Below, in pieces: positions 1-10,600 of a stretch of 64,000 bases of DNA (positions are counted from its first letter, which is position 1; the number at the start of each line of letters is the position of its first letter). Under the pieces are notes generated by a model, which saw only the letters and a program-made list of their open reading frames with translations, did not search any database and was not told the DNA's origin. Source of the stretch: Mytilus californianus. Its lineage: Eukaryota; Mollusca; Bivalvia; Mytilida; Mytilidae. Made by a program: the position numbers and the translations under genes. The DNA lies in NCBI RefSeq assembly GCF_021869535.1, contig NW_026262593.1:70706322-70770321 (forward strand). The letters are read 5' to 3'.

Positions 1-1185
1 CATAACTGTCAAAAGCTTAAGAAAAAAGTATGTTTTAGATTAAGAAAACACTCAAATGACTACAAAAACAATTACTAGTAATATGTATCCAGCAAACAAT
101 GTGTACAAATATTAATCAACAAATTCAAACTTTTTCTTGGCTCATCCTGCCTCCTGAAATACCAAATAAGCCATCGCATGGTGTATGTTATTCTCTGTCG
201 ACCTTATACTTTTTCATGGTGTGTAGAATTTAGCTTGTTTTTTATATGACAATGTGACCACCAGGCACACCATGGCCGAAAATAAACATAATAGTAAAAT
301 AAGGTCATCACTTAAAAACCATAACAGATACAGAAAATATGATCAGTGGGTGAAAATATTTTCGGAAGGTGACAATTGACATGCATTCAATTTTTACCAT
401 GTACATCCTACAATAGCAAATTCTATCACGATTAAATAGCAACACTTAGTATATATCACCTATAGAATATTCCATGGTTTGATTTCATTTCAGTTCACGT
501 GTTCAGAGACATATATATTGTACCAATAATTATGTCTCTGATGTCTTTTTGGAAAATAGAACAAAAGAAAACGTTCTCGTTTGCTTTAAATATGAACGTT
601 TGACCGCCTATGATGACCATTAGTCCATGGTGTGTCTCCGATCGGAACCAAAATAAAATACTTGTGGGGAACTTCAAACGCAAACACAGATATCTGACAG
701 GTTTGATTGTATAGGTTTACTGGTACCAATCTGATACCGTTTAACTCTTGCGACCATATTGGGTTTTTTGTTAGGTAATACAGTGACAACATATTGTTAT
801 GATATTTTCTAAATTACATTCCAGGGTGATTATCCTGTATGTGTTACACAATATAAAAATATAAATCTGATTTTCATTATCTGGTTTCCAGAAATGTTGA
901 AGAATTTCTAGTTGTTATGAACATTTTTCCTGGTTTTTGTTTTGCCTCAAAGAATTCATTTATGCGAGACTTAAACAACATGTGTGCGCTTTACAGCGTT
1001 GGTGTCGTTGTTCGAACAAGTTTGTGTTTAGGTTACTTAAAAAAACCTTATTACAACTCGATCATATTTGGCATGCTGTTGTATAAGGTTAGCATGGATA
1101 TATTGGCAAATCTCATATCCATGGATTTTGCATAGTTTAAAAGTTGAAGTTTCTAATTAATTTAATTTCAGGGCAAACATTTGTG
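1..1185. other. Gene-free stretch, nothing recognised
   Basis: AT-rich sequence with only short open frames on both strands, none with family signatures, splice context or convincing protein-like composition. The 72-residue frame at 917-1135 and the two overlapping minus frames at 495-792 look like chance. Confidence 0.5.
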
Positions 1186-1189
1186 AGTT

Positions 1190-1470
1190 CATGATTTCTC
1201 CCATAGAGATTATTTGCCCTTTCCCCTCAGTTACGGTCCATTGAACTTGAAACTGTTGCATGCCTAGTTTGCATGTTAAAGTTGGATTGGTTCAGTTGAA
1301 CTGAAGTGAACCACTAATTGTAGCTAGCTAGGTCAATGATATGTGTAATTAATGAAGTTGTATAAGCAGTAGTAGTATACGTAGCATACATGTATAATTC
1401 CCATTGAGATTATATGCCCCTTCATCATTGTCATGTTTTATTGATTAACAAAAGCATAGATTATACATGT
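1190..1470 (+). repeat. Degraded fragment of a tandem-repeat element (same family as 26934-28096)
   Basis: The stretch carries the landmarks of the 166-bp unit found at 26.9-28.1 kb in the same order: a phrase ending in gagattatttg, a CCCCTCAGT block, a 'gtccattgaacttgaaact' block, then 'gaaccacta' and 'ggtcaatgatat'. No terminal hairpin is visible, so this is a partial and diverged copy. Confidence 0.55.
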
Positions 1471-1739
1471 TCACGTTGTGATTAAGTCATGTTAAGAAGA
1501 ATCTGGTGATAAAATCAGTGATAGATAGTTGAAAAGCATGCTTGTATTGGCATTTTCAACATCAGCGATGGATTTAGGGTACCTGGATTTAGAGGATCAA
1601 GGGATCCACTTCCTTATGTATGAGTTTCATGTATGATACAGCATAGACTTGTCTGATATAGTCTGTGTTTTTGTTAGATGTATTTCTATTTGTATCCATC
1701 TGATGAGTTAAGCCTTTTTCAACTGATTTTTATGGTTTG

Positions 1740-2115
1740 TTCTTATGTTGGAATATTCCACCATAGCCAAGGTTAGGGGGGGGGGGGGTTGGCGCCCGCT
1801 TACATGTTTATTCCCGCCACATTCTGTATGTATGTGCCTGTTCCAAGTCCGGAGCCTGTAATTCTGAGTGGTTGTCGTTATTTGCTGTGTTACATATTTG
1901 TTTTTCGTTCATTATTTTGTACATAAATTAGACCGTTAGTTTTCTCGTTTTAATTGTTTTACATTTGTCATTTCGGGGCCTTTTATAGCTGACTAGGTAG
2001 TTAAAGCTTTGCTCATTGTTGAAGGCCGTACGGTGACCTACAGTTGTTAATTTCTGTGTCATTTGGTCTCTTGTAGAGTTGTCTCATTGGCAATCATTCC
2101 ACATTTTCTGTTTTC
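1740..2115 (+). repeat. Dispersed mollusc-type repeat (family X), copy 1
   Basis: Non-coding repeat with recognisable blocks: a cgcccgcttacatgttta segment, a 'tgtgcctgttccaagtcc' segment, 'ggccgtacggtgacctaca' and a closing 'gttgtctcattggcaatc' segment. A more diverged copy with the same block order lies at about 28355-28740. I recall it as a common dispersed repeat of mussel DNA, but its class is unknown to me. It includes a G homopolymer run at about 1777-1789. Confidence 0.6.
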
Positions 2116-2203
2116 TATGGTGCTGTCATAAGCACATACTTACAAGCCGCTTTTGTTATAAATAGCTGAATTATGCATCCATATATTAATTAGTCCAGAT
2201 ATT

Positions 2204-2310
2204 TATGACGTCTAGAAAGGCTACTTTAATTTTTTTTTTCTGTGACGCCTTGGTAGGAAGGCGTCAATCTCATAGAAAAAAAAAATAAATAGCCTTTCAA
2301 GACGTCATAA
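2204..2310. repeat. Foldback (MITE-like) element
   Basis: Two inverted arms, beginning TTATGACGTCT and ending AGACGTCATAA after allowing one mismatch or indel, also pair through AAAGGCTA / TAGCCTTT, a T-run against an A-run, and an inner hairpin TGACGCCTT / AAGGCGTCA. The whole 107 bp can fold into one long hairpin. No coding potential and no clear target duplication. Confidence 0.7.
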
Positions 2311-2389
2311 TTATTTGTACTATATATTAATAGAAGAAAAGTCTATAAAAGATGAAGACGAAAAAAAATAAATAATCATCACTGACTCA

Positions 2390-2442
2390 GAGCAAGGAAT
2401 TGTATATTTAAATTTTAAATTTAAATATACAATTCCTTGCTC
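2390..2442. repeat. 53-bp perfect palindrome
   Basis: Each arm is 26 nt, starting GAGCAAGGAATTGTATAT and continuing with ATTTAAATTT-type sequence, around one central base. The match is perfect when read by hand. Nothing else in the surrounding sequence explains it. Confidence 0.85.
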
Positions 2443-2754
2443 AGAGTAACAAAGTTAATAGAACGAAAACAACGACCCGGTGACACGTCGTGTAAGGGAG
2501 CATTGCAGGTAGAATGCAAATTACCTGTCACCAATTCGTTAATAACTTACAAAATTATGTGCACAACGGAAACAAATAAACATAAGGTTTTTTTTTTATG
2601 TTGCCATTTTATGATATATAATCATATATCCATGTATCACTAGTGATCTCAAATTAAATATGTGCATGGAAATGATTAATACGCGTTAGTTAGGAAACAA
2701 AACTGTGTATTGACCTTTCAATTTTAGAATTATAATAGAGTTCAAATATATCAA

Positions 2755-3140
2755 TAATACTTCTTTGTAAATTGGAAAAATATAGGCTTAGTCCATCTGC
2801 TCTTGAATTGCTCAAAAGTTATCTGACGACAAGAAAACAGTGTGTGAAAATAGGACAGAGTATCAGTCAAATGCAAGATATCTATAAAGGTGTTCCTCAG
2901 GGATCTATATTAGGCCCTGTATTATTTAATGTATTCATAAATGACATCTTTCTTTTTGTCAAACACTGTGATTTATATAATTATGCTGATGATAACACCC
3001 TCTCTAAATCAGGTACTACTTTGGAATCAGTAATAAAACCTTTAGAGGAAGACTGTAACTCCCTAATATCATGGTTCTCTTTCAACAAAATGCAGGCAAA
3101 CCCAGAAAAATTCTCAATATAAAAAAATACAAAAAAAAAA
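2755..3140 (+). pseudogene. Non-LTR retrotransposon reverse-transcriptase fragment
   Basis: A 116-residue open frame (2772-3122) holds two RT landmarks: GVPQGSILGPVLFNVFINDI (palm region) and the catalytic box YADD within NYADDNTLS, followed by the 'W...NKM..NPEKF' region. This matches the palm of LINE-type reverse transcriptases. The piece is short (a full RT domain is about 250-300 residues), it starts in mid-domain and stops just before an A-rich run, so it is a truncated dead copy. It differs in sequence from the minus-strand LINE next to it, so it is a separate insertion. The clade (Jockey/CR1/L2-like) cannot be fixed by eye. Confidence 0.85.
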
Positions 3141-3216
3141 ACAATTTAAGCACTTGCACATTTGACTATGAGGTATACTGCAAATAACAAGTATATTTAA
3201 TAAAGGATATTTAATA

Positions 3217-3292
3217 TGACTTATCTGCAGAAAGCACCAAGAGTCGGTGCTTAAAGGGAAGTCCCTACTTGTACTTAATGCAGATGAGTCAA
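3217..3292. repeat. Short imperfect inverted repeat
   Basis: GACTtATCTGCA on the left is matched by TGCAGATgAGTC on the right. Two small inner hairpins lie between them (AGCACC / GGTGCT and GGGA / TCCC). Probably a small decayed foldback element. Confidence 0.45.
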
Positions 3293-3891
3293 ACTCCTAA
3301 ATTATTTAAAATATATTTTAAAAACATATTTTTAAGATTATAGATTCTGTGTCCAGCCAATAAGGATCATCAAGGGACGGTGCCAGAGAATTTGAAATTC
3401 TTCTTATGATCTGTGCAGGCTTAACAGGGTATCCAAATTCATATTAAAGAGTTATATTGAAATTAGTTATTGCAGATTATGTTGTCCTTCAGTTCTTAGT
3501 ATCTTCTATATATTTATAAAATGCAAATAGTAGATTGGGATCCTCATTATTCATTATCCAAATTAATTTGTTATTAATATTTAAATTTTGAAAGTTTGGA
3601 CATGATTTTAATATATTTTGCATCAATTCCTCTCTTTTTAATAAATGAGTGTCATATTTAAATATAAAATGAACTTCATCCTCAACCTCACCTGAGGTGC
3701 ACCTGAGACAAATTAGGTTTTGTCGAAGAGTACCCTGGTATCTACCAGATTCAATTTGCAATTTGTGAGCAGATATTCTTAATCTAGTATTACTAATACA
3801 TTTCCTTTGCTCAAAATGTCGCATTATTGACAAATAATTTTCAAAACCGACGTTGCACTTGAATGTTACATAAGTTCGTAGTTTACCATCT

Positions 3892-5511
3892 TTATGTATA
3901 TCTAGCTGTTTTTTTCCACAATGCAGTATAGTATCCCTTAACAATCTGACCACAGTGTAATTTAAATGTTGAATATTTTTCAGGAATATGCTTTTCTATG
4001 CCTGACATTTTTTCCCTTAAAATATTAATTGATCCATACCAAGAGGGCTTTTTTGTTTCAAATAGCTTTTTAGAACAATTATATGCAGCTTTTAACAAGG
4101 GAAATGATGAGCCAATATTTTCTAAACGATGCCAATATCCTAAAACATGTTTGACTATGTCATAGTGCAGTGGAAAACGTCCTAATTCAGACAAAACTGC
4201 AAAGTTTGTACTTTTTCTATTAACACCTAAAATATATTTGCAGAGTTTAATATGAAGTTTTTCACAAAGTATCCTTGAGTAAATTGTATCCACTGATATG
4301 TTTTCTTTTTTTAAACGTGCAGTGAAGGGATTAAAATATCCCCAAATTTCACACCCATATAAAAGTATAGGCTTTATTGTATGGTCAAAAACATGAATTG
4401 CATTTTTAACAGTAGGATTATGCACTAAAAAATCATTACATAATCTGAAGTACGCTTTTAAGGCTCTTTGGTATAAATCATTCTGAGCATATAAAAAGGA
4501 ACATGATGCATTAAATTGGATACCCAAATATTTATAATTGGATACACACTCCAGCTCATCTTTGTTGAAAATAAATTTCTGAGAGATATGTCTGCCCGCC
4601 TTGTTGAATATCAACACTTTAGTTTTCTTGGTATTTATATTTAAGCACCAATCATTGCAAAAATCATGAAGTTTATTTAATTTTTCTTGCAGTCCTTCTG
4701 CTGAGTTAGATAAAATTACAATGTCATCAGCATACATAAGGCAATGAATGAGTTTGCCATCCAGCATAATTGGATCTCTGGTTTGTGTTAAATAATCTGG
4801 AAGGCTATTTATAAATATTTTAAACAAGTTAGGACTCAAGTTATCTCCTTGTTTAACACCAAGCGTGGTTTGAAAGAAATCAGTTATTCTATCATGTATT
4901 TTTATACAAGATCTAGTTTCAAGATACATATTCTTAATAACGCTATAAAACCTTGAACTAACCCCAATCTCTAACAGCTTAATTCTAATTCCGGTATGTA
5001 TTACTTTATCAAAAGCTTTAGGAAAATCAACAAAGCAAGCAAACACTCTCCCATCCTTAGTATTACAGTATTTATCAAAAATACATTTTAAAACAAACAT
5101 ATGGTCAGATATTCTTGCCTTTCTTGTGAAACCTATTTGACAATCATTAATTACATTATTTTCTTCTAAAAAACTATCCAACCTTATATTAAGTATACTG
5201 TTAAAAAGCTTACCAATTGCATTAGTGATGGTTAGTCCTCTATAATTATTTGGGTCAGTGACGTCTCCTGACTTATGTAATACTGTGATATAACCTTCGG
5301 TCCAATTTCTTGGGTATAAACCATGAGACAGACAAGAATTAAATATTTTCGAAAGAGACGATAGTAAAACATTTTGACTGTGTTTAATCATATTATTTGA
5401 AATGTTATCCAAGCCTGGTGATTTGTTACAATGTAGTTTAGAAATGGCAAAAGAAATTTCTTTCTCTGTTATAAGTTTATCAAGATTATTAAAACAAACA
5501 TTTTTTTTCAA
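3892..5511 (-). pseudogene. LINE reverse transcriptase domain (long open remnant)
   Basis: This 539-residue open frame is the longest in the window. It contains CNKSPGLDNISNNMIKH (fingers), RNWTEGYITVLHKSGD, NYRGLTITN, CFVDFPKAFDKV (the first catalytic Asp; KKAF is usual where PKAF is seen), GVKQGDNLSPNLFKIFI and the YADD box in LMYADDIVILS. The thumb and connection follow. The C-terminal part is shifted into the overlapping frame 3489-3953, where C..C...E...H residues (LICLRCTSGEVEDEVHFIF) mark the usual C-terminal Cys/His region of these elements. Enzyme role: copying element RNA into DNA at a nicked target. Confidence 0.88.
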
Positions 5512-5863
5512 GATTATCTAGCTTTTTTTCCCAACTTAGCCACTCTTTCTTTGAATGAATCATGTATTTGATATAATCCATTGAAATGTGAAACCCACGC
5601 AGATGGTGCCACAGCAGAACTATGATCCTTATTATCATTATTTTTTAAATCATTAATTAACTTCCAATAAGATTTAGGATTATCATCATGTAGATTCTGT
5701 AACTGTTCAACAAGTGATTTTTTATATTCTTTATACTTAAATTTTCTAAGTTTAGAGTATTGCTTATTATTAATAGTGACCTCTCACTATTGGGTCATAA
5801 GGAAATTTTGAATATACTTTACCGTAACTTATTAATTTGTTTCGGAGATGGTACAAATCTCCA

Positions 5864-7011
5864 TCAAAACATTTTTTTTGTCTTTATTTTCTTATTCCAT
5901 AGTTTATTTCTTTTTAGAGAATAAGTAGCAGCAGACAAGAAAATATGTGATAATTCTGCTGCAGCCTCATCGACAGAGGATTGAGACTCTTTGATTATAC
6001 TTTTATTAAATGTATCAATTTGTGTTTGTATATCTGGTAATAATAAAGCTGTCTGAAAGTTTGTAGGTGATTCATCTGACCATATGAAGTTTGGAAATTT
6101 ATCAAACATATTAATATTACAATCATTATCATCAACAGTAAATTTACTTGACATTTCCCATTCCAGTATACAATATGACAATCTGAAATAGTAGGTATGA
6201 AGTTGTGAACATAAAAATATAAAATTTGATCCAGAATACTATCCGATGCCATCACATAGTCAACCACACTACTGCCATTTGGCGTATAACATGTGTACTT
6301 TCCAAAAACATCCCCTAGGACTCGACCATTTAGTATCCTTAACTGGTTCAGAATACAGAGATCTAATCTAAAAGACTTTTTCCCCTTGAATCAATTGTTG
6401 TATCACTGCTTTGTCTTTTTAAGATTTGTTTATCAATGGGGTAGTTATTAAAAAGAGGTAAATAACATTGATCATCATTTAAAATATAATCAGAGGAATT
6501 AGCAATTCTTGCATTTAAATCACCACACAGTAAAACATTACCCATTTTCATATATTTTGCAGTTTCCTGTTCTAAACATTCAATAATATCCCGGTCGAGT
6601 CCCTGGGTATATGATGACATTGAGGGTGGGTTATACACTACACACATATACAAGTCTTTTTGAAAACCGAAAAAATCCTTTTCTAACTTTATCCACATAA
6701 TGTCAGTATAAGTGTTTTTGAGAATTTTTACATAAGGTTTGAATTTTTTTTTAACTAAGACTGCCAACCCACCAAAAAATCTATTGTTTGCCCTAGTTTT
6801 AGGTCTACATACATTATAACAATTAAAAGGACCTATTCTATGAATATTGGACTCATATCCGATGTCACGGTGTTTCAGCAAAAAAAGCCAAATCATATTT
6901 ATCAATTTCGTTTAAGAAAAGGGGATCATCTGTTTTGTTACCCTCCTTATTCATAAGGCCCCCTAAATTAAGAAAGCACATTTTCAATGACGTGACTGTT
7001 CTTGGTGACAT
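5864..7011 (-). pseudogene. LINE endonuclease region (broken)
   Basis: The APE-like endonuclease is recognised from GGLAVLVKKK, VVYNPPS, the LLCGDLNAR box (GDxN-type motif) and a terminal DSRGKSLLD. The following frames (5995-6267 and 5864-6181) hold the 'DYVMASDSI' and 'SDCHIVYW' phrases that end such domains (SDH-like motif, here SDCH). At least two frameshifts separate these pieces, and a stop follows the first 44 or so residues after 7011. In life this domain nicks target DNA for target-primed reverse transcription. Confidence 0.8.
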
Positions 7012-7681
7012 AGTCCCTTCTATTCTCGTATTATTTTAAATATCAAAGAAAGTTACACAAAAAATGAAAAAGAATTATTTAGAACACTTTCCAAGTATTT
7101 AAATCTTTTATAAACAATATGATAAAGAAATATGCAAAATGATAAACCTTTTTATAAGATGCCAATTAAAGAATCAGAATTAAATGTCCGTCAAGTTAAA
7201 TCAGTTGTTTGTGTCCTTGACTTTTGATTTTGATTTTTTTTTTTTTTTTTTATAAACTTAGTTAGTAGTGACCCCCCATCCCCACCCCACCTTATTGAAA
7301 TAAAGGGAATAAAATTAAGGCAATCCTTGCGTTATTTGATATCAACTATATTAATTACAAACTAAGTTCAATTTATATATGACTTTTAACTATTCAAATA
7401 ATAATGAACAATATTAAAAGTTTACAATGAAATCTTTGTTCATTTATGACATCCTGAATTTTATATGGAAAAAATAGAACATGCAAGTTTTACTGCATAT
7501 ACATGTATATATAATAAAAAGAAAATCATGTTATATGAATATGAACAATATTTATGTGTAGAACAAAATTGACATTATCATCATTGTACAAGGTTACTCT
7601 TTAAGAATAAGATCTTCCCAGCATACTATCATTGGTTTCCCTTCCCCTTACTTATATTCCCCTGGGTCGTTACATGTCAAC
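7012..7681. other. Spacer upstream of the first gene; possible promoter region
   Basis: AT-rich spacer with T-runs (about 7230-7250) and a C-rich patch near 7270-7290. No TATA box can be argued for. The last 70 bases before the ATG are pyrimidine-rich and may hold the transcription start, but nothing decisive is visible. Confidence 0.3.
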
Positions 7682-10600
7682 ATGGCTAGACCTCCGAGGA
7701 CATCTTCTCTCCCAGATCTTTCTCGTGACATTACAAAGCTAGCATTGACTAACATCGACGAAAGAGAATTTGTTGAGAAATCAGAAATTTTTAAACAGCG
7801 ATCATATAGCTCACAGCTTCCATTTTCTTATAAGTGGGTATCGAAATGGGAGAGGCGGACTGTCGAAGATGTTTTTCAAATATATTACAATGACAATTTT
7901 TGTGGGAGCCCTTCGGATATAATGAACAGAATTGGATTTGTTGGAAACCTATCAAAAGAGCAGAAAGAATACATTGAATCTATAAAAAGATATCTTCACA
8001 TTAATGTTGGAGTTGGAGAACTGTCGGAGGTGTATATTGCAAATGTACCTCAGGACAGGCTAATTGTTGACTCAAAATTAAAAGAAAGTTTGGAAAATCT
8101 GGATAATGAAAAGGAAGAGTATGACAATTTGTTTTATTTACAACCTCTGGTTCATTTTTTTTAAATCCTTTGTTTATTTCAGTTGTAATAGATTTGAAGT
8201 CACGCAAAATTTACTGGGATAAACATCATTATTCCAACAAACATTATTTGACCTTCTTTATCTTTAGGGGTCCAAACCAATATAAAGCTAGACTAATCCA
8301 ACCCTAAAACTAGTCCTAACCCAAACATATTCATAACATTAGTCCCAACCCAAAAACCTTACCCTAACTCACACAGTATATAGGGACTCCTGAAGTAAGA
8401 GAAGACTCATTATTTGGACATTCGTCAATCAGACAGTGGTCAAAGACCTCCATTACTATTTCAGCACCTTGAAAGACATTAAGCTGTAATATAACAATGA
8501 GAATGTACAGAGTATGTAACGTAAGCTTAAGGGTACCCAAATTGCACGTATTTTGAGAGTTTTTCACCTTGTTAACTTTAGAACAGACAAAAAGGGTTTC
8601 CATTCTGTGTTTATTTTGTAGTTGATCCTTATTTACTACATGTATTCGGTTCCACAAATTTCATTTTGATTCCATACTGTATTATAGAAAAATGGGTTTT
8701 GACCAACCTCCAAACAATTTAAGATTTTGAAACCAGGAGTACCTATATTATGCACATACACATATGCTTAACTTCACATGCATATATATATATACAGTGT
8801 TTTCCCTGGGCTAATTTAGAATAGCAGTCCCGCTATGCATTAATTTCGGCCGCCATGCTTTGAATAGCACCGCTACGCCTTCCCATACGTGAAAAAATTA
8901 TCGGCTGTGTATATTTATTATTGATATAATTGATCATAATTTGTAAACAAGAAGTGACAAGTGACAAAACGCAACAGGTGATGACACGTGTTCTGAATCT
9001 ACCGACTGATAATTGGCAACACATCACATGCTGGACATTTACAACCTCGTTTATGATCTAGTGTCCCCGTTTAAATGATAAATTGATATAGAAGTCAGCT
9101 CCCACATATCTTTCCATGGTAATAAAGTTTTAACCTTTTCTCCATGACACTGGAGGTTTAACATCGAGATTTAAGTTACATGTAATCATAAAAACCCCAA
9201 TATTTAAAATATCTCAACGTGAATATTGTCTTCTAAAGAAATTTCATCAGAAATAGGTGAAAAAAACAAATATAATTGAGGTTTTTCATAATTTTTTCGT
9301 ATGTTAATTACAATGTTCGATATTTTTTTTTTTATTAGCCAGTACACGTTGCTATTTTTAGATTGATTGTGTCAAATACACATCACTGATACAAAGTTTA
9401 AATGAGTTGTGGAAACATACGTAGTGAAGATTTAAATGACTTGAACAAGTACTAAAGAAATTGCATTAGGAAGTCTGTGTTTTTCAGACTCTGGCTTAAC
9501 ATTTCAAGTCAGTTGGCACTGAACTTGAATTACTGGAAGATAGGGAACTTAAAAAATAACACACATTTGTAGATAAACACTATCACAGACTTTACCTCTT
9601 CTTGTGGACCATGTAGATGGGACATTTATAAATTAATTTATATACATGTGTACTGTTGTCAGTCAGTCTATCTCAGTGTTCTCCCCAGATATTTCATATA
9701 GCATCCTGGTAAACAGGGAAATTTGAAATACTATCTTTTTTCTAAAAAAATAGCATCACATCCATAACACAGTCTATAAGAAAATCACTTCAGATAGCAT
9801 CACATTCAAGAAATATAGCATCACATTACCATGATTTTAAAATGCCCTGGGGAGAATGCTGTATCTGTCCACACGTCATACAAAATCAAGAGACTGTTTT
9901 TATCAATTTCAAGTTTATATATAATTAATGACACTTGTTTGGAATATTTGATTAATCATTAATCATTTTAATTTGGTGGAATAAGACTCCTTTTTTTTTC
10001 AACGTTTTTCTGATTTGTCATTCCTGAGTTGATTTAAGGTCGTGGACATCCTCATGCAATGTCATGCCAGTAAACATGGTTAATGCCTTCCTCTATATTC
10101 TTTTTTCGTGATTTTATTCTTGCTACAATTTCAATATGCATAAGACAGGTGTATCATTGGCTCCTGGTGGAACTGTTTTTTGTGGGTTTAATCCATTTTG
10201 TTTCAGGACAGCTTGCAAAAGTAGAACTTGTTGAACTAATGAATATTTAATAAAAATAGTTTTATTGTAGTGGCATTTTTGATATTTTCAGATACATCCG
10301 TGGTAGAGTCTATAAATTCCTGTGTTCTATCACTGACCTTCTGGATGCATTAACAGTTTGTAACAATATTTCGGATGCTTATGAAGGACATTATACCACA
10401 CTGTTTAGTACATTTGCAGAATTGTGTTGTTTAAATGCCAAGTAAGTTTTTTTTTTTGTACATTTGTTTTATTTAAAGGGGCTGCTGTACTGTTTTACCC
10501 TTTTTCATCCATCAGTCAATCTGTGTGAATGTTTATTTATCCATCCACCTGCTAAAGAGGTACACTCAACTTTAAATGAAAGTCATTTAATTCAATTTTT

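Larger units (their letters stand above)
3480..7011 (-). mobile_element. LINE (non-LTR retrotransposon), decayed, minus strand
   Basis: Read on the minus strand, the element runs from an endonuclease N-terminus near 7011 (a frame with NLGGL, then 'GGLAVLVK') through an APE-type endonuclease, a connector, reverse transcriptase and a C-terminal Cys/His region ending near 3489. The order endonuclease-RT-Cys/His is that of ORF2 of non-LTR retrotransposons. The frame breaks several times: near 6885, between 6363 and 6181, between 5864 and 5511, and near 3900-3950. It therefore cannot make one protein. No separate ORF1 was recognised upstream of 7011, and the 3' end with its tail was not located precisely. 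Confidence 0.85.

Noticed and set aside
3225-3260. AGCACCAAGAGTCGGTGCTT looks like the last hairpin of a Cas9 tracrRNA
   Set aside because: A short chance hairpin in animal DNA inside a small inverted repeat. There are no repeats, spacers or cas genes.
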